Shown piece after piece: positions 35,330 to 43,655 of a stretch of DNA of 64,000 nucleotides (position 1 is the stretch's first letter; each line of letters begins with the position of its first letter). A program made the translations under genes and the position numbers. This DNA comes from JB111 sp049856175 (GTDB lineage Bacteria; Actinomycetota; Actinomycetes; Actinomycetales; Actinomycetaceae). The notes below the pieces were generated by a model, which was given only the letters and a program-made list of their open reading frames with translations, was not told the DNA's origin and did not search any database. The DNA lies in the NCBI RefSeq assembly GCF_049856175.1, contig NZ_JBNDNA010000013.1:30897-94896 (forward strand). The letters run 5' to 3'.

Positions 35330-36519
35330 GCGCTGCTCGCCATCGTGAGGTCCAGCTCGGCCTCGATGGCCTTCGTCAGTCCCTCCTCGACCTCGGGCAC
35401 GCCGATCTGCTTGATGAGCTCGGCGAAGAAGCCATGGACGACGAGCCGGCGGGCCTCCTCCTCGGGGATGCCGCGGGCCCGCAGGTAGAACAGCTGCTCG
35501 TCGTCGAAGCGTCCGGTCGCCGAGGCGTGGCCGGCCCCCTCGATCTCACCGGTCTCGATCTCGAGGTTCGGCACCGAGTCGGCGCGCGCCCCCTCGGTGA
35601 GGACGAGGTTGCGGTTGAGCTCGTAGGTGTCGGTGCCCTCGGCCTCCTTGCGGATGAGGACGTCCCCCACCCACACCGAGTGCGCGCTCTCGCCCTGCAG
35701 GGCGCCCTTGTACGTCGCGTTCGACTTGCACGACGGCACCGCGTGGTCGACGAACAGGCGGTGCTCCTGGTGCTGGCCGGAGTCCGTGAAGTACAGGCCG
35801 AGCAGCTCGAGGTCACCGCCGGTGCCCTCGAAGCGGGCGTTCGTCGAGACACGCACCACCTCGCCGCCGAGCGTGACGACGACGTGCTTGACCGTGGCGT
35901 CCTTCGCGATCTGGATCGCGTTCTCCGACAGGTGGATCGCGTCGTCGTCCCACTCCTGGAGCGTGACCAGGGTGACGTGCGAACCCTCGGCGGCGTCGAG
36001 CGTGAGCCGCTCGCCGTACGTGGCAGAGCCGGTGTGGCGCACGACGACGATCGCGCGGGAGTTCGCCCCCACCTCGACGACGACGTTGCCCCACACGAGG
36101 TCCGAGACCGAGGAGCCGGACAGGCCGAGCATGACCGGGCGGTCCAGCTCGGTGTCCGCCGGCACGCTGACGAGCACCGTCTTCCCGCCGTGCTCCGCGG
36201 CCGCCGCAGCGGGCCGGTCGCCGGGCAGGATGCGGGTGCGTCCGCGGGCGTCCTCGGCCGAGATCTCGGTGAGGGTGACGCCGTCGGGCAGCTCGGTGTC
36301 CCAGGCCAGCCGTGCGGAGCTCGGCTCCGCGGCGAGGATCTCCTGGAGGGAGTCGACGGGGGTGAACCGCCACTCCTCCTCCCTGCCGGTGGGCACGGGC
36401 AGGTCGGCAAGGTCGAACGACGCGGCTCGGGCGGCCCGCGAGGCCTCGGGGACGACCCCGTGGCTGTGCGCGTCGTCGGCGCGCGCCTGGGAGTGATCGA
36501 CGATCGGGGTGGCGGTCAT
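35326..36519 (-). CDS. sufD: Fe-S assembly protein SufD
   Basis: 397 residues, beta-helical SufB/D family. It has 'GREEEWRFTPVDSLQEIL' near the N-terminus, 'VDHAVPSCKSNATYKGAL', and the C-terminal helical end 'SATGRFDDEQLFYLRARGIP', with 'GHASATGRFDDEQLFYL' the SufD hallmark. Forms the SufBCD complex. The ATG at 36519 overlaps the sufB stop by one base. Confidence 0.96.
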   Translation of the reverse strand: MTATPIVDHSQARADDAHSHGVVPEASRAARAASFDLADLPVPTGREEEWRFTPVDSLQEILAAEPSSARLAWDTELPDGVTLTEISAEDARGRTRILPGDRPAAAAAEHGGKTVLVSVPADTELDRPVMLGLSGSSVSDLVWGNVVVEVGANSRAIVVVRHTGSATYGERLTLDAAEGSHVTLVTLQEWDDDAIHLSENAIQIAKDATVKHVVVTLGGEVVRVSTNARFEGTGGDLELLGLYFTDSGQHQEHRLFVDHAVPSCKSNATYKGALQGESAHSVWVGDVLIRKEAEGTDTYELNRNLVLTEGARADSVPNLEIETGEIEGAGHASATGRFDDEQLFYLRARGIPEEEARRLVVHGFFAELIKQIGVPEVEEGLTKAIEAELDLTMASSA

Positions 36520-37958
36520 CAGCCGACGCTTCCTTCCATCTGCAGCTCGATGAGGCGGTTGAGCTCCAGGGCGTACTCCATGGGCAGCTCACGGGCGATG
36601 GGCTCGACGAAGCCGCGGACGATCATCGCCATGGCCTCCGTCTCCTCCATGCCTCGGGACATGAGGTAGAACAGCTGCTCCTCGCTGACCTTGGAGACGG
36701 TGGCCTCGTGGCCCATCTCCACGTCGTCGACGCGGACGTCGACGTACGGGTAGGTGTCGGAGCGCGAGACGGTGTCGACGAGCAGCGCGTCGCACAGCAC
36801 GTTGGACTTGCTGTGCGCGGCGCCCTCGAGCACCTGGACGAGCCCCCGGTAGGAGGCGCGACCGCCGCCGCGGGCCACGGACTTCGAGACGATCGAGCTC
36901 GAGGTGTGCGGCGCGAGGTGCACCATCTTCGAGCCGGTGTCCTGGTGCTGGTCGGCGCCGGCGAAGGCGATCGAGAGGGTCTCGCCCCGGGCGTGCTCGC
37001 CCATGAGGTAGACCGCCGGGTACTTCATCGTCACCTTGGAGCCGATGTTGCCGTCGATCCACTCCATGACGCCGCCCTGCTCGACCGTGGCGCGCTTGGT
37101 GACGAGGTTGTACACGTTGTTCGACCAGTTCTGGATCGTCGTGTAGCGGACGCGGGCGTCCTTCTTGACGATGATCTCGACGACCGCGGAGTGCAGCGAG
37201 TCCGACTTGTAGATCGGCGCGGTGCAGCCCTCGACGTAGTGCACGTAGGAGCCCTCGTCCGCGATGATCAGCGTCCGCTCGAACTGCCCCATGTTCTCCG
37301 TGTTGATGCGGAAGTAGGCCTGCAGCGGGATCTCGACATGGACGCCCTTGGGGACGTACACGAACGAGCCGCCCGACCACACGGCGGTGTTGAGCGAGGC
37401 GAACTTGTTGTCCCCCGGGGGGATCACGGTGCCGAAGTACTCCTCGAAGATCTCCGGGTGCTCCTTGAGCGCCGTGTCCGTGTCGAGGAAGAGGACGCCC
37501 TGCTGCTCCAGGTCCTCACGGATCTGGTGGTAGACGACCTCGGACTCGTACTGGGCGGCGACACCCGCGACGAGCCGCTGCTTCTCGGCCTCCGGGATGC
37601 CCAGCCGGTCGTACGTGTTCTTGATGTCCTCCGGGAGGTCCTCCCAGCTCGTCGCCTGCTTCTCCGTGGACCGCACGAAGTACTTGATCAGGTCGAAGTC
37701 GATGCCGGACAGGTCCGCGCCCCACTCGGGCATGGGCTTGCGGTCGAACAGGCGCAGCGCCTTGAGCCGCAGCTTGCGCATCCACTCGGACTCGTCCTTC
37801 TTGTCCGAGATGTCGCGCACGACGTCCTCGGACAGGCCGCGGCGCGCCGCCTGTCCGGCGTCGTCCGAGTCGCGCCAGCCGTAGCCGTACTGACCGATGG
37901 ACGCGATCGTCTCTTCCTGGGTCAGCTGCTCCCGGGCGGGAGGTGTTGTGGTGGTCAT
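36519..37958 (-). CDS. sufB: Fe-S assembly protein SufB
   Basis: 479 residues. Hallmarks are 'YGYGWRDSDDAGQAARRGL', 'SWEDLPEDIKNTYDRLGIPE', 'ADEGSYVHYVEGCTAP' (with the conserved Cys that initiates cluster assembly), 'TIQNWSNNVYNLVTKRA' and 'GHEATVSKVSEEQLFYLMSR'. It is the main scaffold for new iron-sulfur clusters. The ATG at 37958 overlaps the sufR stop (ATGA). Confidence 0.97.
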   Translation of the reverse strand: MTTTTPPAREQLTQEETIASIGQYGYGWRDSDDAGQAARRGLSEDVVRDISDKKDESEWMRKLRLKALRLFDRKPMPEWGADLSGIDFDLIKYFVRSTEKQATSWEDLPEDIKNTYDRLGIPEAEKQRLVAGVAAQYESEVVYHQIREDLEQQGVLFLDTDTALKEHPEIFEEYFGTVIPPGDNKFASLNTAVWSGGSFVYVPKGVHVEIPLQAYFRINTENMGQFERTLIIADEGSYVHYVEGCTAPIYKSDSLHSAVVEIIVKKDARVRYTTIQNWSNNVYNLVTKRATVEQGGVMEWIDGNIGSKVTMKYPAVYLMGEHARGETLSIAFAGADQHQDTGSKMVHLAPHTSSSIVSKSVARGGGRASYRGLVQVLEGAAHSKSNVLCDALLVDTVSRSDTYPYVDVRVDDVEMGHEATVSKVSEEQLFYLMSRGMEETEAMAMIVRGFVEPIARELPMEYALELNRLIELQMEGSVG

Positions 37959-38689
37959 CGAGGTCCTTCCGTGCCGACCGGTGTCGGGTGGGGGTTCTGA
38001 CGTGTGGGAAGTGCCAGTGGCACGTGGGTGGTGCACATGTAGCCGCCGCTCGCGAGGGTCGCGAGCCGCTGCACGTGGACACCGAGGAGGCGGGAGAACG
38101 CACGCGTCTCCGCCTCGCAGAGCTGGGGGAACGCCTCGGCCACGTCCTGCACCGGGCAGTGCCCCTGGCAGAGCTGGACGGCGATCTCGTTGTCGCCGAC
38201 CTTGCGCACGGTGGCGGCGTAGCCGTCGGCGGTCAGCGCCTCCGCGAGGGCCTGCACGCGCTCCGCGCCCGGGCTGGTGCCCTCGAGCTGGTCGGCGTAG
38301 CGGCGCTCGAGGTCGCCGACGCGCCGGTCGGCGAACTCGTCGGCCGCCTCGGCGCCGGCCTTCTCCACGAGGAAGTCGAGGACCTGCCCGGCGAGGTCGG
38401 AGTAGGCGTCGGTGAACTCGGCGCGGCCGGCGTCGGTCGCGACGTAGTGCCGGGCGGGACGGCCGCGGCGCGGGGTCGTCGTCCCGGGGTTGCGCTGCAC
38501 GGTGATGAGGCCCTGGGCCTCCAGTGCGCCGATGTGGCGGCGCACGGCGGCCGAGGTGAGCTCGAGCTCGTCGGCCACGTCCGCGGCGCACACCGGGCCG
38601 TGCTCGAGCACGAGCCCGAGCACGCGGTCGCGCGTGGAGGTGTCCTCGCCCCCGGTGGTCGGGTGCAGCGGTGGGCTCGCCTGCGTCAT
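37955..38689 (-). CDS. sufR: SufR Fe-S-sensing transcriptional regulator
   Basis: 244 residues. An N-terminal winged helix ('VCAADVADELELTSAAVRRH', wing 'TPRRGRPARHYVATDAG') is followed by a C-terminal domain with four cysteines, 'LCQGHCPVQDV', 'QLCEAET' and 'GYMCTTH', matching the cluster-binding pattern of SufR. SufR is an autorepressor of suf operons in cyanobacteria and mycobacteria. First gene of this operon; the ATG at 38689 has GGGAGG 5 nt upstream. Confidence 0.94.
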   Translation of the reverse strand: MTQASPPLHPTTGGEDTSTRDRVLGLVLEHGPVCAADVADELELTSAAVRRHIGALEAQGLITVQRNPGTTTPRRGRPARHYVATDAGRAEFTDAYSDLAGQVLDFLVEKAGAEAADEFADRRVGDLERRYADQLEGTSPGAERVQALAEALTADGYAATVRKVGDNEIAVQLCQGHCPVQDVAEAFPQLCEAETRAFSRLLGVHVQRLATLASGGYMCTTHVPLALPTRQNPHPTPVGTEGPR

Positions 38690-38815
38690 GCGTGCCTCCC
38701 TCTGTCGATGTCACCGACGAGGGGCCCGAAGGGGCTCGTCCTGGAGCGGCGGGCTGCCGCCCGAGGTCGCCGATGAATTACACACAGTATGCGTTGCCTA
38801 ATGGGGGTCGTCCAG

Positions 38816-38834
38816 CAAGGTTCGCCTAACCTGG
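38816..38834 (-). promoter_or_regulatory. DtxR/IdeR-like iron box upstream of sufR
   Basis: On the minus strand the core reads AGGTTAGGCGAACCT, and the 19 bases 38834-38816 match 14 of 19 positions of the iron-box consensus TTAGGTTAGGCTAACCTAA. It lies 127 bp before sufR and just upstream of an AT-rich stretch (38772-38802) likely to hold the suf promoter. It implies iron control of suf in addition to SufR. Confidence 0.6.
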
Positions 38835-38958
38835 GGGAGCGTTCGCGGGCGGCTCAATGGGCCTGTGACCAGGCACACCACGCTGGTGGGCGGGGTCCGG
38901 GAGGGTGTCGTCGAGGAGTCTGTGACGTGGGTCGCGGGGGCCTGTGGGCGGGTGTGGG

Positions 38959-39092
38959 GACGGTCGTGGCGGCTGGTGTGGGGGCTGGTGCGGGGGCGGT
39001 AGTGGCGGCTGGTGTGGGGGCTGGTGTGGGGGCGGAAGTGGCGGCGGGTGCGGCGGCTGGTGTTGGGGCGGTAGTGGCGGCGGGTGCGGGCA
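38959..39092. repeat. 36-bp tandem repeat, about 3.7 copies
   Basis: Copies begin at 38959, 38995, 39031 and 39067; each starts like GGCGGTAGTGGCGGCTGGTG. Strong purine bias on the plus strand. The unit length is a multiple of three, so it stays open in frames, but the peptides are pure low complexity. Confidence 0.85.
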
Positions 39093-39307
39093 CGTCGATC
39101 AGCCGGTGATCGGCGAGGCCGGTCCGGTTCGCCGACGTCCTCGACTCGCGCCGATCCCGCCGAGGCAATCAGGTAACCGTCGAGACAGGGCCCCGCGGGG
39201 GTTGACTCGGCACCTACCTCACTGACTCGGCGCAGGGCAGGCCAGGGCAGCGGCCGGTGCAGGTAGGCGCGATCCGCCCGGTGGGGTGGCGGCGTGGCCT
39301 CCGCACC

Positions 39308-39370
39308 GAGGACGCGGTCGAGGTGCCGAGGACGCGGTGTCCCCGCCGAGGACGCGGTCGATGTGCCGAG
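39308..39370. repeat. 20-bp tandem repeat, three copies
   Basis: Copies begin at 39308, 39328 and 39348; the shared core is GAGGACGCGGT followed by a variable half. Confidence 0.85.
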
Positions 39371-39441
39371 AGCACCGACGGCGGCCCTCCACTCGACACC
39401 CAGCTCGTCATCTCGGCGACACACCGCGCCCTCGACGCCGG

Positions 39442-39517
39442 TGCAGGCTCGATCAGCCCGGAACCGGACAGCCAACCGTTGCAGGCTCGCGCAGCCCGGA
39501 ACCGGACAGCCAGCCGG
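39442..39517. repeat. 38-bp direct repeat, two copies
   Basis: Copies at 39442 and 39480 share TGCAGGCTCG and CAGCCCGGAACCGGACAGCC, differing at only a few positions. Confidence 0.85.
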
Positions 39518-39533
39518 GGCGCCGTCGCCGTTC

Positions 39534-39631
39534 GGCCGAGCTCCTCGCCGTCGACGGGCGGCCGAGGTCCTCGCCGTCGACGACAGGCCGAGGTCCCCGA
39601 CGATGACAGGCCGAGGTCTCCGACGACGACG
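39534..39631. repeat. 23-26-bp repeat, four copies
   Basis: Copies start at 39534, 39560, 39586 and 39609 with the core GGCCGAGGTCCTCGCCGTCG; the last two are shorter or degenerate. Confidence 0.8.
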
Positions 39632-39691
39632 AACGACCCACGCCCGCGCACCTCTCCCCCCCGGGCCCTCGCCGATCCCTCCTCCCGGCAC

Positions 39692-41110
39692 TCAGGTGTA
39701 CCCGAGTGCGTGCTTTGCGGCCGCGTGCTGCTCCGCAACGACGGGTGTGAGCTCGGTCCGTCCGAGGCTGGTCCGGTCCGTCGCCCATCTCGGGAAGGAG
39801 CCCGTGAGGGTGGCCGCGGCCTGCGCGGCAGCGCCGAGGGCGACGTACTCACCGGGCGAAGGGACCTCGACGGGCACGTCGACCAGGTGCGGGAGGACCG
39901 CACGCAAGGCCCGGTTGTCGGCCGCCCCTCCGCTGAGCAGGAGCCGGTGGACGGGCACGCCGAGGCGGGCGAGGGCCTCGAGCATGACGACCTGGCTGGC
40001 GAGCATGCCCTCGAACGTGGCGCGGGCGAGGTTGGCCGGCGTGAGGTTCTCCAGCGTGAGGCCGTGCAGCGAGCCGCGGGCTCCCGGGAGGTTGGGGGTC
40101 CGCTCCCCCGTGAAGTACGGCAGGAGCGCGAGTCCGTCCGCGCCCGGGGCGGCCTCCAGCGCGAGGTCGGCCAGCGCGGCGTGGTCCAGTCCGAGGAGCC
40201 GCCCCACGACGTCGAGGTTCCGCGCCGCGTTGAGCGTGGCCGCGAGCGGGAGGTGGTCGCCGGTGCAGTCGGCGAAGCTCGCGTGCACCCGCTGCTCGTC
40301 CTGCACCGGGCGGTCGGTCCGGGCGTAGACGGTGCCCGAGGTCCCCAGGGACATGACGGCGTCCCCGACCTCGAGCTGCAGCGCGAGTGCCGCGGCGGCG
40401 TTGTCGCCCGCGCCCACCCCGATCGGCAGTCCCGCAGGGATGCCCGGGAGGCCCTCCGCGGTGGTGCCCGCGGAGTCGGTGGGGCCGAGCACGCGGGGCA
40501 GGACCGCGCGCCTGCCCAGGGCGAGCTCGAACAGCTCCAGGTCGTAGTCCTCGGTGGTGCCGGACCAGTAGCCGGTGCCGCTGGCGTCGGAGCGGTCCGT
40601 CGTCAGCGCCTCCAGGTCTGGGTCGTTCGGGCCGAATCCGCGCAGACGCCACGTGAGGTGGTCGTGCGGCAGGGCGACCGCGGCGGTGCGCGCGGCGTTG
40701 TCCGGCTCGTCGTCCCGCAGCCAGCGCACCTTCGTCACCGTGTACGAGGGCAGGAGCGCGAGCCCGGTGCGCCGGACCCACTCCTCCGGCGGGAGGTCCT
40801 CGTGCAGGGAGTTCACGGCGGTGTGGGAGCGGGTGTCGTTCCACAGCAGGGCGTCGCGAACCACCTCGCCGCGCTCGTCGAGGCAGACCATGCCGTGCTG
40901 CTGGGCGCCGACCGAGATCGCGGCGACGTCGTCCAGACCGCCGGCATCCTCGACCGCCGCCAGGAGGGCGTCCCACCAGGCGTTCGGATCGACGGCGGTG
41001 CCGTCCGGGTGCGGGGCCCGCCCCTCGCGCACGACCTCACCGGTGTCCGCATCGACGACGAGGACCTTGCAGCTCTGGGTCGAGGAGTCGACCCCCGCGA
41101 CGAGCGTCAT
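39692..41110 (-). CDS. xylB: Xylulokinase
   Basis: 472 residues, FGGY carbohydrate kinase. N-terminal 'LVAGVDSSTQSCKVLVVDAD', catalytic region 'SVGAQQHGMVCLDERGEVV' and 'LLWNDTRS', and C-terminal 'LLLSGGAADNRALRAVLPHL' match XylB. It phosphorylates D-xylulose for the pentose phosphate pathway. No xylose isomerase or sugar transporter is nearby. The ATG at 41110 has GAGGAAGG 6 nt upstream. Confidence 0.93.
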   Translation of the reverse strand: MTLVAGVDSSTQSCKVLVVDADTGEVVREGRAPHPDGTAVDPNAWWDALLAAVEDAGGLDDVAAISVGAQQHGMVCLDERGEVVRDALLWNDTRSHTAVNSLHEDLPPEEWVRRTGLALLPSYTVTKVRWLRDDEPDNAARTAAVALPHDHLTWRLRGFGPNDPDLEALTTDRSDASGTGYWSGTTEDYDLELFELALGRRAVLPRVLGPTDSAGTTAEGLPGIPAGLPIGVGAGDNAAAALALQLEVGDAVMSLGTSGTVYARTDRPVQDEQRVHASFADCTGDHLPLAATLNAARNLDVVGRLLGLDHAALADLALEAAPGADGLALLPYFTGERTPNLPGARGSLHGLTLENLTPANLARATFEGMLASQVVMLEALARLGVPVHRLLLSGGAADNRALRAVLPHLVDVPVEVPSPGEYVALGAAAQAAATLTGSFPRWATDRTSLGRTELTPVVAEQHAAAKHALGYT

Positions 41111-41233
41111 GGCTCACCTTCCTCAGGGATCATGCTGGCTCGACCATGGTGGCACCGGGCAGGCCGCCGCGCAGCGGGCGGTCGGCGCAGCCCGGGCCGG
41201 CGGACGGGCACCAGGTACACCGGCACCCCGAAC

Positions 41234-41239
41234 TACCCT
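41234..41239 (+). promoter_or_regulatory. -10 hexamer TACCCT, leaderless start
   Basis: TACCCT ends 6 nt before the GTG at 41246; no ribosome site precedes that codon. Confidence 0.5.
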
Positions 41240-41245
41240 GAGCCG

Positions 41246-42418
41246 GTGCCCGACTCCCCCGCCGCGCTCGAGGTGCGCGAGCTCCGCCGCGCGTACGGCG
41301 GCCGCCCCGCCGCCGACGGCATCGACCTGACGGCGGCCGCCGGTGAGGTCACGGCCCTGCTAGGCCCGAACGGGGCGGGCAAGACGACGACCGTGGAGTG
41401 CTGCGTCGGTCTGCGCCGACCGGACTCGGGGACGATCCGCGTGCTCGGGCTCGACCGGTCCGACCCGGCGTCGGCCGCGCCCCTGCGCGAATTCGTCGGC
41501 GTCATGCTCCAGGACGGCGGCCTGCCGATGGCGCCGCGCGCCGGCGACGTCCTCACCCACGTCTCCCGGATGTACGACCGTCCCCTCGACCCGGGTGAGC
41601 TGCTCGAACGCCTCGACCTCACCTCGTCCGCCCGCACGCCCGTGCGGCGCCTGTCCGGCGGTCAGCGCCAGCGGCTCGCGCTCGCGTGCGCCGTCGTCGG
41701 CCGGCCCCGGCTCGTGTTCCTCGACGAGCCCAGCGCCGGCCTCGACCCCCGCTCGCGCCGGGAGACGTGGGCCCTCGTGCGCGAGCTGCGGTCCGACGGC
41801 GTGGCGATCGTGCTCACCACCCACCTCATGGACGACGCCGAGGAGCTCGCCGACCAGGTGGTCGTCGTCGACGCCGGGACCGTCGTGGCGACCGGCGCCC
41901 CTGGTGAGCTCGCCGGGCACTCGCTCGTCGACGCGTTCGCACCCGACGGGCGCGCGGGGGCGGACTGGGCCCGCGACCTCGCCGCCGCACTCGCGGCCGC
42001 CGGCCGGACGGACCTCGCGGAGGCCACCGCGCCGGCACGGGACGGCGCCGCCGCCCGCGTCCTGCTCGCGCCCGGGACGCACGGGCCCGACGCCCACGAC
42101 GTCGCCGCGGTCTCCGCCGCCGCAGAGACGACCGCCGCCGAGGTGACCGGGAACGCCGCTGCAGAGACGGCCGCCGCCAGGGCGAGCGAGGCGACGAGGG
42201 CGGGCGGTTCGACCGGGGCGGGCGACGACGCCGCCGAGACGGCCGCCTCGGCCGGGCCGGTCGAGACAGCCACCGCCCGCGCGGGCGTCGAGATCGTCGC
42301 GGGCCGGCGCACGCTGGAGGACGCGTTCCTCGAGCTCACCGGTCGCTCCCTCTCCCCCTCCCCCGACCCGGAACAGGCCGACGGCGCCTCGCCGCGCCGT
42401 CGCCGGAGGTCCCGGTGA
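41246..42418 (+). CDS. ABC-2 type transporter ATPase
   Basis: 390 residues. Walker A 'GPNGAGKTTTVECCVGLRRP', signature 'LSGGQRQRLALACAVVG', Walker B 'LVFLDEPSAGLD', H-loop 'LTTHLMDDAEELAD', as in DrrA/CcmA-like exporters. From about residue 240 to 360 the usual C-terminal region is interrupted by a low-complexity Ala/Glu/Thr-rich stretch (e.g. 'AETAAARASEATRAGG') before a short conserved end 'RTLEDAFLELTGRSL'. It overlaps the permease gene (GTGA). This pair next to ctaA and suf is common in actinomycetes; substrate unknown. Confidence 0.92.
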   Translation: MPDSPAALEVRELRRAYGGRPAADGIDLTAAAGEVTALLGPNGAGKTTTVECCVGLRRPDSGTIRVLGLDRSDPASAAPLREFVGVMLQDGGLPMAPRAGDVLTHVSRMYDRPLDPGELLERLDLTSSARTPVRRLSGGQRQRLALACAVVGRPRLVFLDEPSAGLDPRSRRETWALVRELRSDGVAIVLTTHLMDDAEELADQVVVVDAGTVVATGAPGELAGHSLVDAFAPDGRAGADWARDLAAALAAAGRTDLAEATAPARDGAAARVLLAPGTHGPDAHDVAAVSAAAETTAAEVTGNAAAETAAARASEATRAGGSTGAGDDAAETAASAGPVETATARAGVEIVAGRRTLEDAFLELTGRSLSPSPDPEQADGASPRRRRRSR

Positions 42419-43173
42419 GCCCCGCGGTGCGCCGGGCCCTCGCGCAGGCCCGGTTCGACACGGTCGGCACGCTGCGCAACGGGGAGCAGCTGCTCCTCAC
42501 CCTGCTCATGCCGATCGGCGCGCTCGTCGCGCTCGTGATGACCGACGTCGTGGCGCTCCCGGTCTCCGGCTCCGGCCAGGAGCACGGCGCGGCCCTCAGC
42601 TCTGCCCTTGCCCTCGCGATCAGCGCCGCCGGCCTGCCCTCGGTGGCGATCGCGCTCGCCTTCGACCGCCGGTGGGGCGTGCTGCGGCAGCTCGCCACGA
42701 CCCCTCTCGGTCCCCGCGGCCTGCTCGCCGGGCGTGCGGGTGCGGTGCTCGCGCTCGTCGTGGTCCAGGTGGTGCTGCTGACCGCCACCGCGCTCGTCGT
42801 CGGGTGGCGCCCCGACCTCGGGAGCTGGTCGGTGGCCGTGCCCGTCGCCCTGCTCACGGTGCTCCTGGGAACGGCGGCGTTCACCGCGTTCGGCGTCGTC
42901 GTCGGCGGCACGCTGCGGGCCGAGGCCGTGCTCGCGATCGCCAACACCCTGTGGGTGCTGCTCGCTGCCGGCGGCGGGGTCCTCGCCCCGACGTCGACCT
43001 ACCCGGCCTGGTGGGGCGCGATCGTCTCGTTCACCCCGTCCGGCGCGCTCGGCGAGGCGCTGCGCTCGCTCGCGACCCCGGGCGCTCCGGACTGGCTGTC
43101 GGTCGCGGTCCTCGCGGCGTGGGCCGTGGTCCTGCCCGTGGTCGCGGCGCGCGTGGTCCGCTGGGAGGAGTAG
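42415..43173 (+). CDS. ABC-2 type transporter permease
   Basis: 252 residues with about six hydrophobic helices. 'LRNGEQLLLTLLMPIGALVAL' at the N-terminus, 'DRRWGVLRQLATTPLGPRGL' before helix 3 and 'GALGEALRSL' near the end fit ABC-2 permeases of the DrrB type. The GTG at 42415 overlaps the ATPase stop. Confidence 0.9.
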   Translation: MSPAVRRALAQARFDTVGTLRNGEQLLLTLLMPIGALVALVMTDVVALPVSGSGQEHGAALSSALALAISAAGLPSVAIALAFDRRWGVLRQLATTPLGPRGLLAGRAGAVLALVVVQVVLLTATALVVGWRPDLGSWSVAVPVALLTVLLGTAAFTAFGVVVGGTLRAEAVLAIANTLWVLLAAGGGVLAPTSTYPAWWGAIVSFTPSGALGEALRSLATPGAPDWLSVAVLAAWAVVLPVVAARVVRWEE

Positions 43174-43192
43174 TCCCCGCGTCGGACGGGGC

Positions 43193-43555
43193 TCAGGCCG
43201 GGCTCAGCCGGTCGGTGGGCAGCGCGAGCTCGACGGTCTGGGTGAGGTCGACAGCCTTCGCCACGTGTGCGGTCATGTCCTCCATCGCACGGGCGACGAC
43301 GACCACGTCGCGCCGCAGCTCGACGACCCGGACGGCCACGCGCTCGCCGTCGACGTCGAGCAGCCAGTCCTCGGCGAGCCAGGACAGCCCGGCCTCCTCC
43401 AGGACGGCCTCGGCCTCGTCGAGGTCCATGGCGTCCCCCCGCCGGCGGTGGAACCGGTCGAACGGTACGAACTGCCCGTCGTCGGTCATGCCGATGTATC
43501 CGACGTGCTCGCCGTCGGCGCCGCGGACGTGGTCGAACACCGTCAGGTCGGACAT
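43193..43555 (-). CDS. Small hypothetical protein
   Basis: 120 residues, soluble and acidic. Recognisable blocks are 'DLTVFDHVRGADGEHVGYIG', 'FVPFDRFHRRRGD' and 'LSWLAEDWLLDVDGERV'. I do not recognise a family, though such proteins recur beside ctaA in Micrococcales. The ATG at 43555 has GGAG 5 nt upstream. It converges with the ABC-2 genes and diverges from ctaA. Confidence 0.7.
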   Translation of the reverse strand: MSDLTVFDHVRGADGEHVGYIGMTDDGQFVPFDRFHRRRGDAMDLDEAEAVLEEAGLSWLAEDWLLDVDGERVAVRVVELRRDVVVVARAMEDMTAHVAKAVDLTQTVELALPTDRLSPA

Positions 43556-43643
43556 GCCGGCTCCGCCGGTCGCGTACTGGCTCACCGGCCCGACGCTAGC
43601 GACGTCACGCCGACGAGCAAGGTTTTTCGCCTGCGACCGGACG

Positions 43644-43649
43644 TAGTCT
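43644..43649 (+). promoter_or_regulatory. -10 hexamer TAGTCT, leaderless ctaA start
   Basis: TAGTCT ends 6 nt before the GTG at 43656, with no ribosome site. A T-run GGTTTTT about 18 nt further upstream could serve as a weak -35. Confidence 0.55.
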
Positions 43650-43655
43650 GGAGCG

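Larger units (their letters stand above)
38836..39691. other. Repeat-rich spacer between suf and xylB, no gene supported
   Basis: About 850 bp with four different direct-repeat blocks, described separately. Open frames exist on both strands but encode only repeat-derived low-complexity peptides (Ala/Gly/Val or Thr/Pro/Ala) or Arg-rich strings, without ribosome sites or recognisable domains. Likely a non-coding or decayed region. Confidence 0.65.

Noticed and set aside
38959..39631. CRISPR array
   Set aside because: Repeats are tandem without unique spacers, differ in unit length and have no cas genes nearby.
38798..39691. 297-codon minus-strand and 106-codon plus-strand frames in the repeat-rich spacer
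   Set aside because: They encode only repeat-derived low-complexity peptides, lack ribosome sites and overlap each other.
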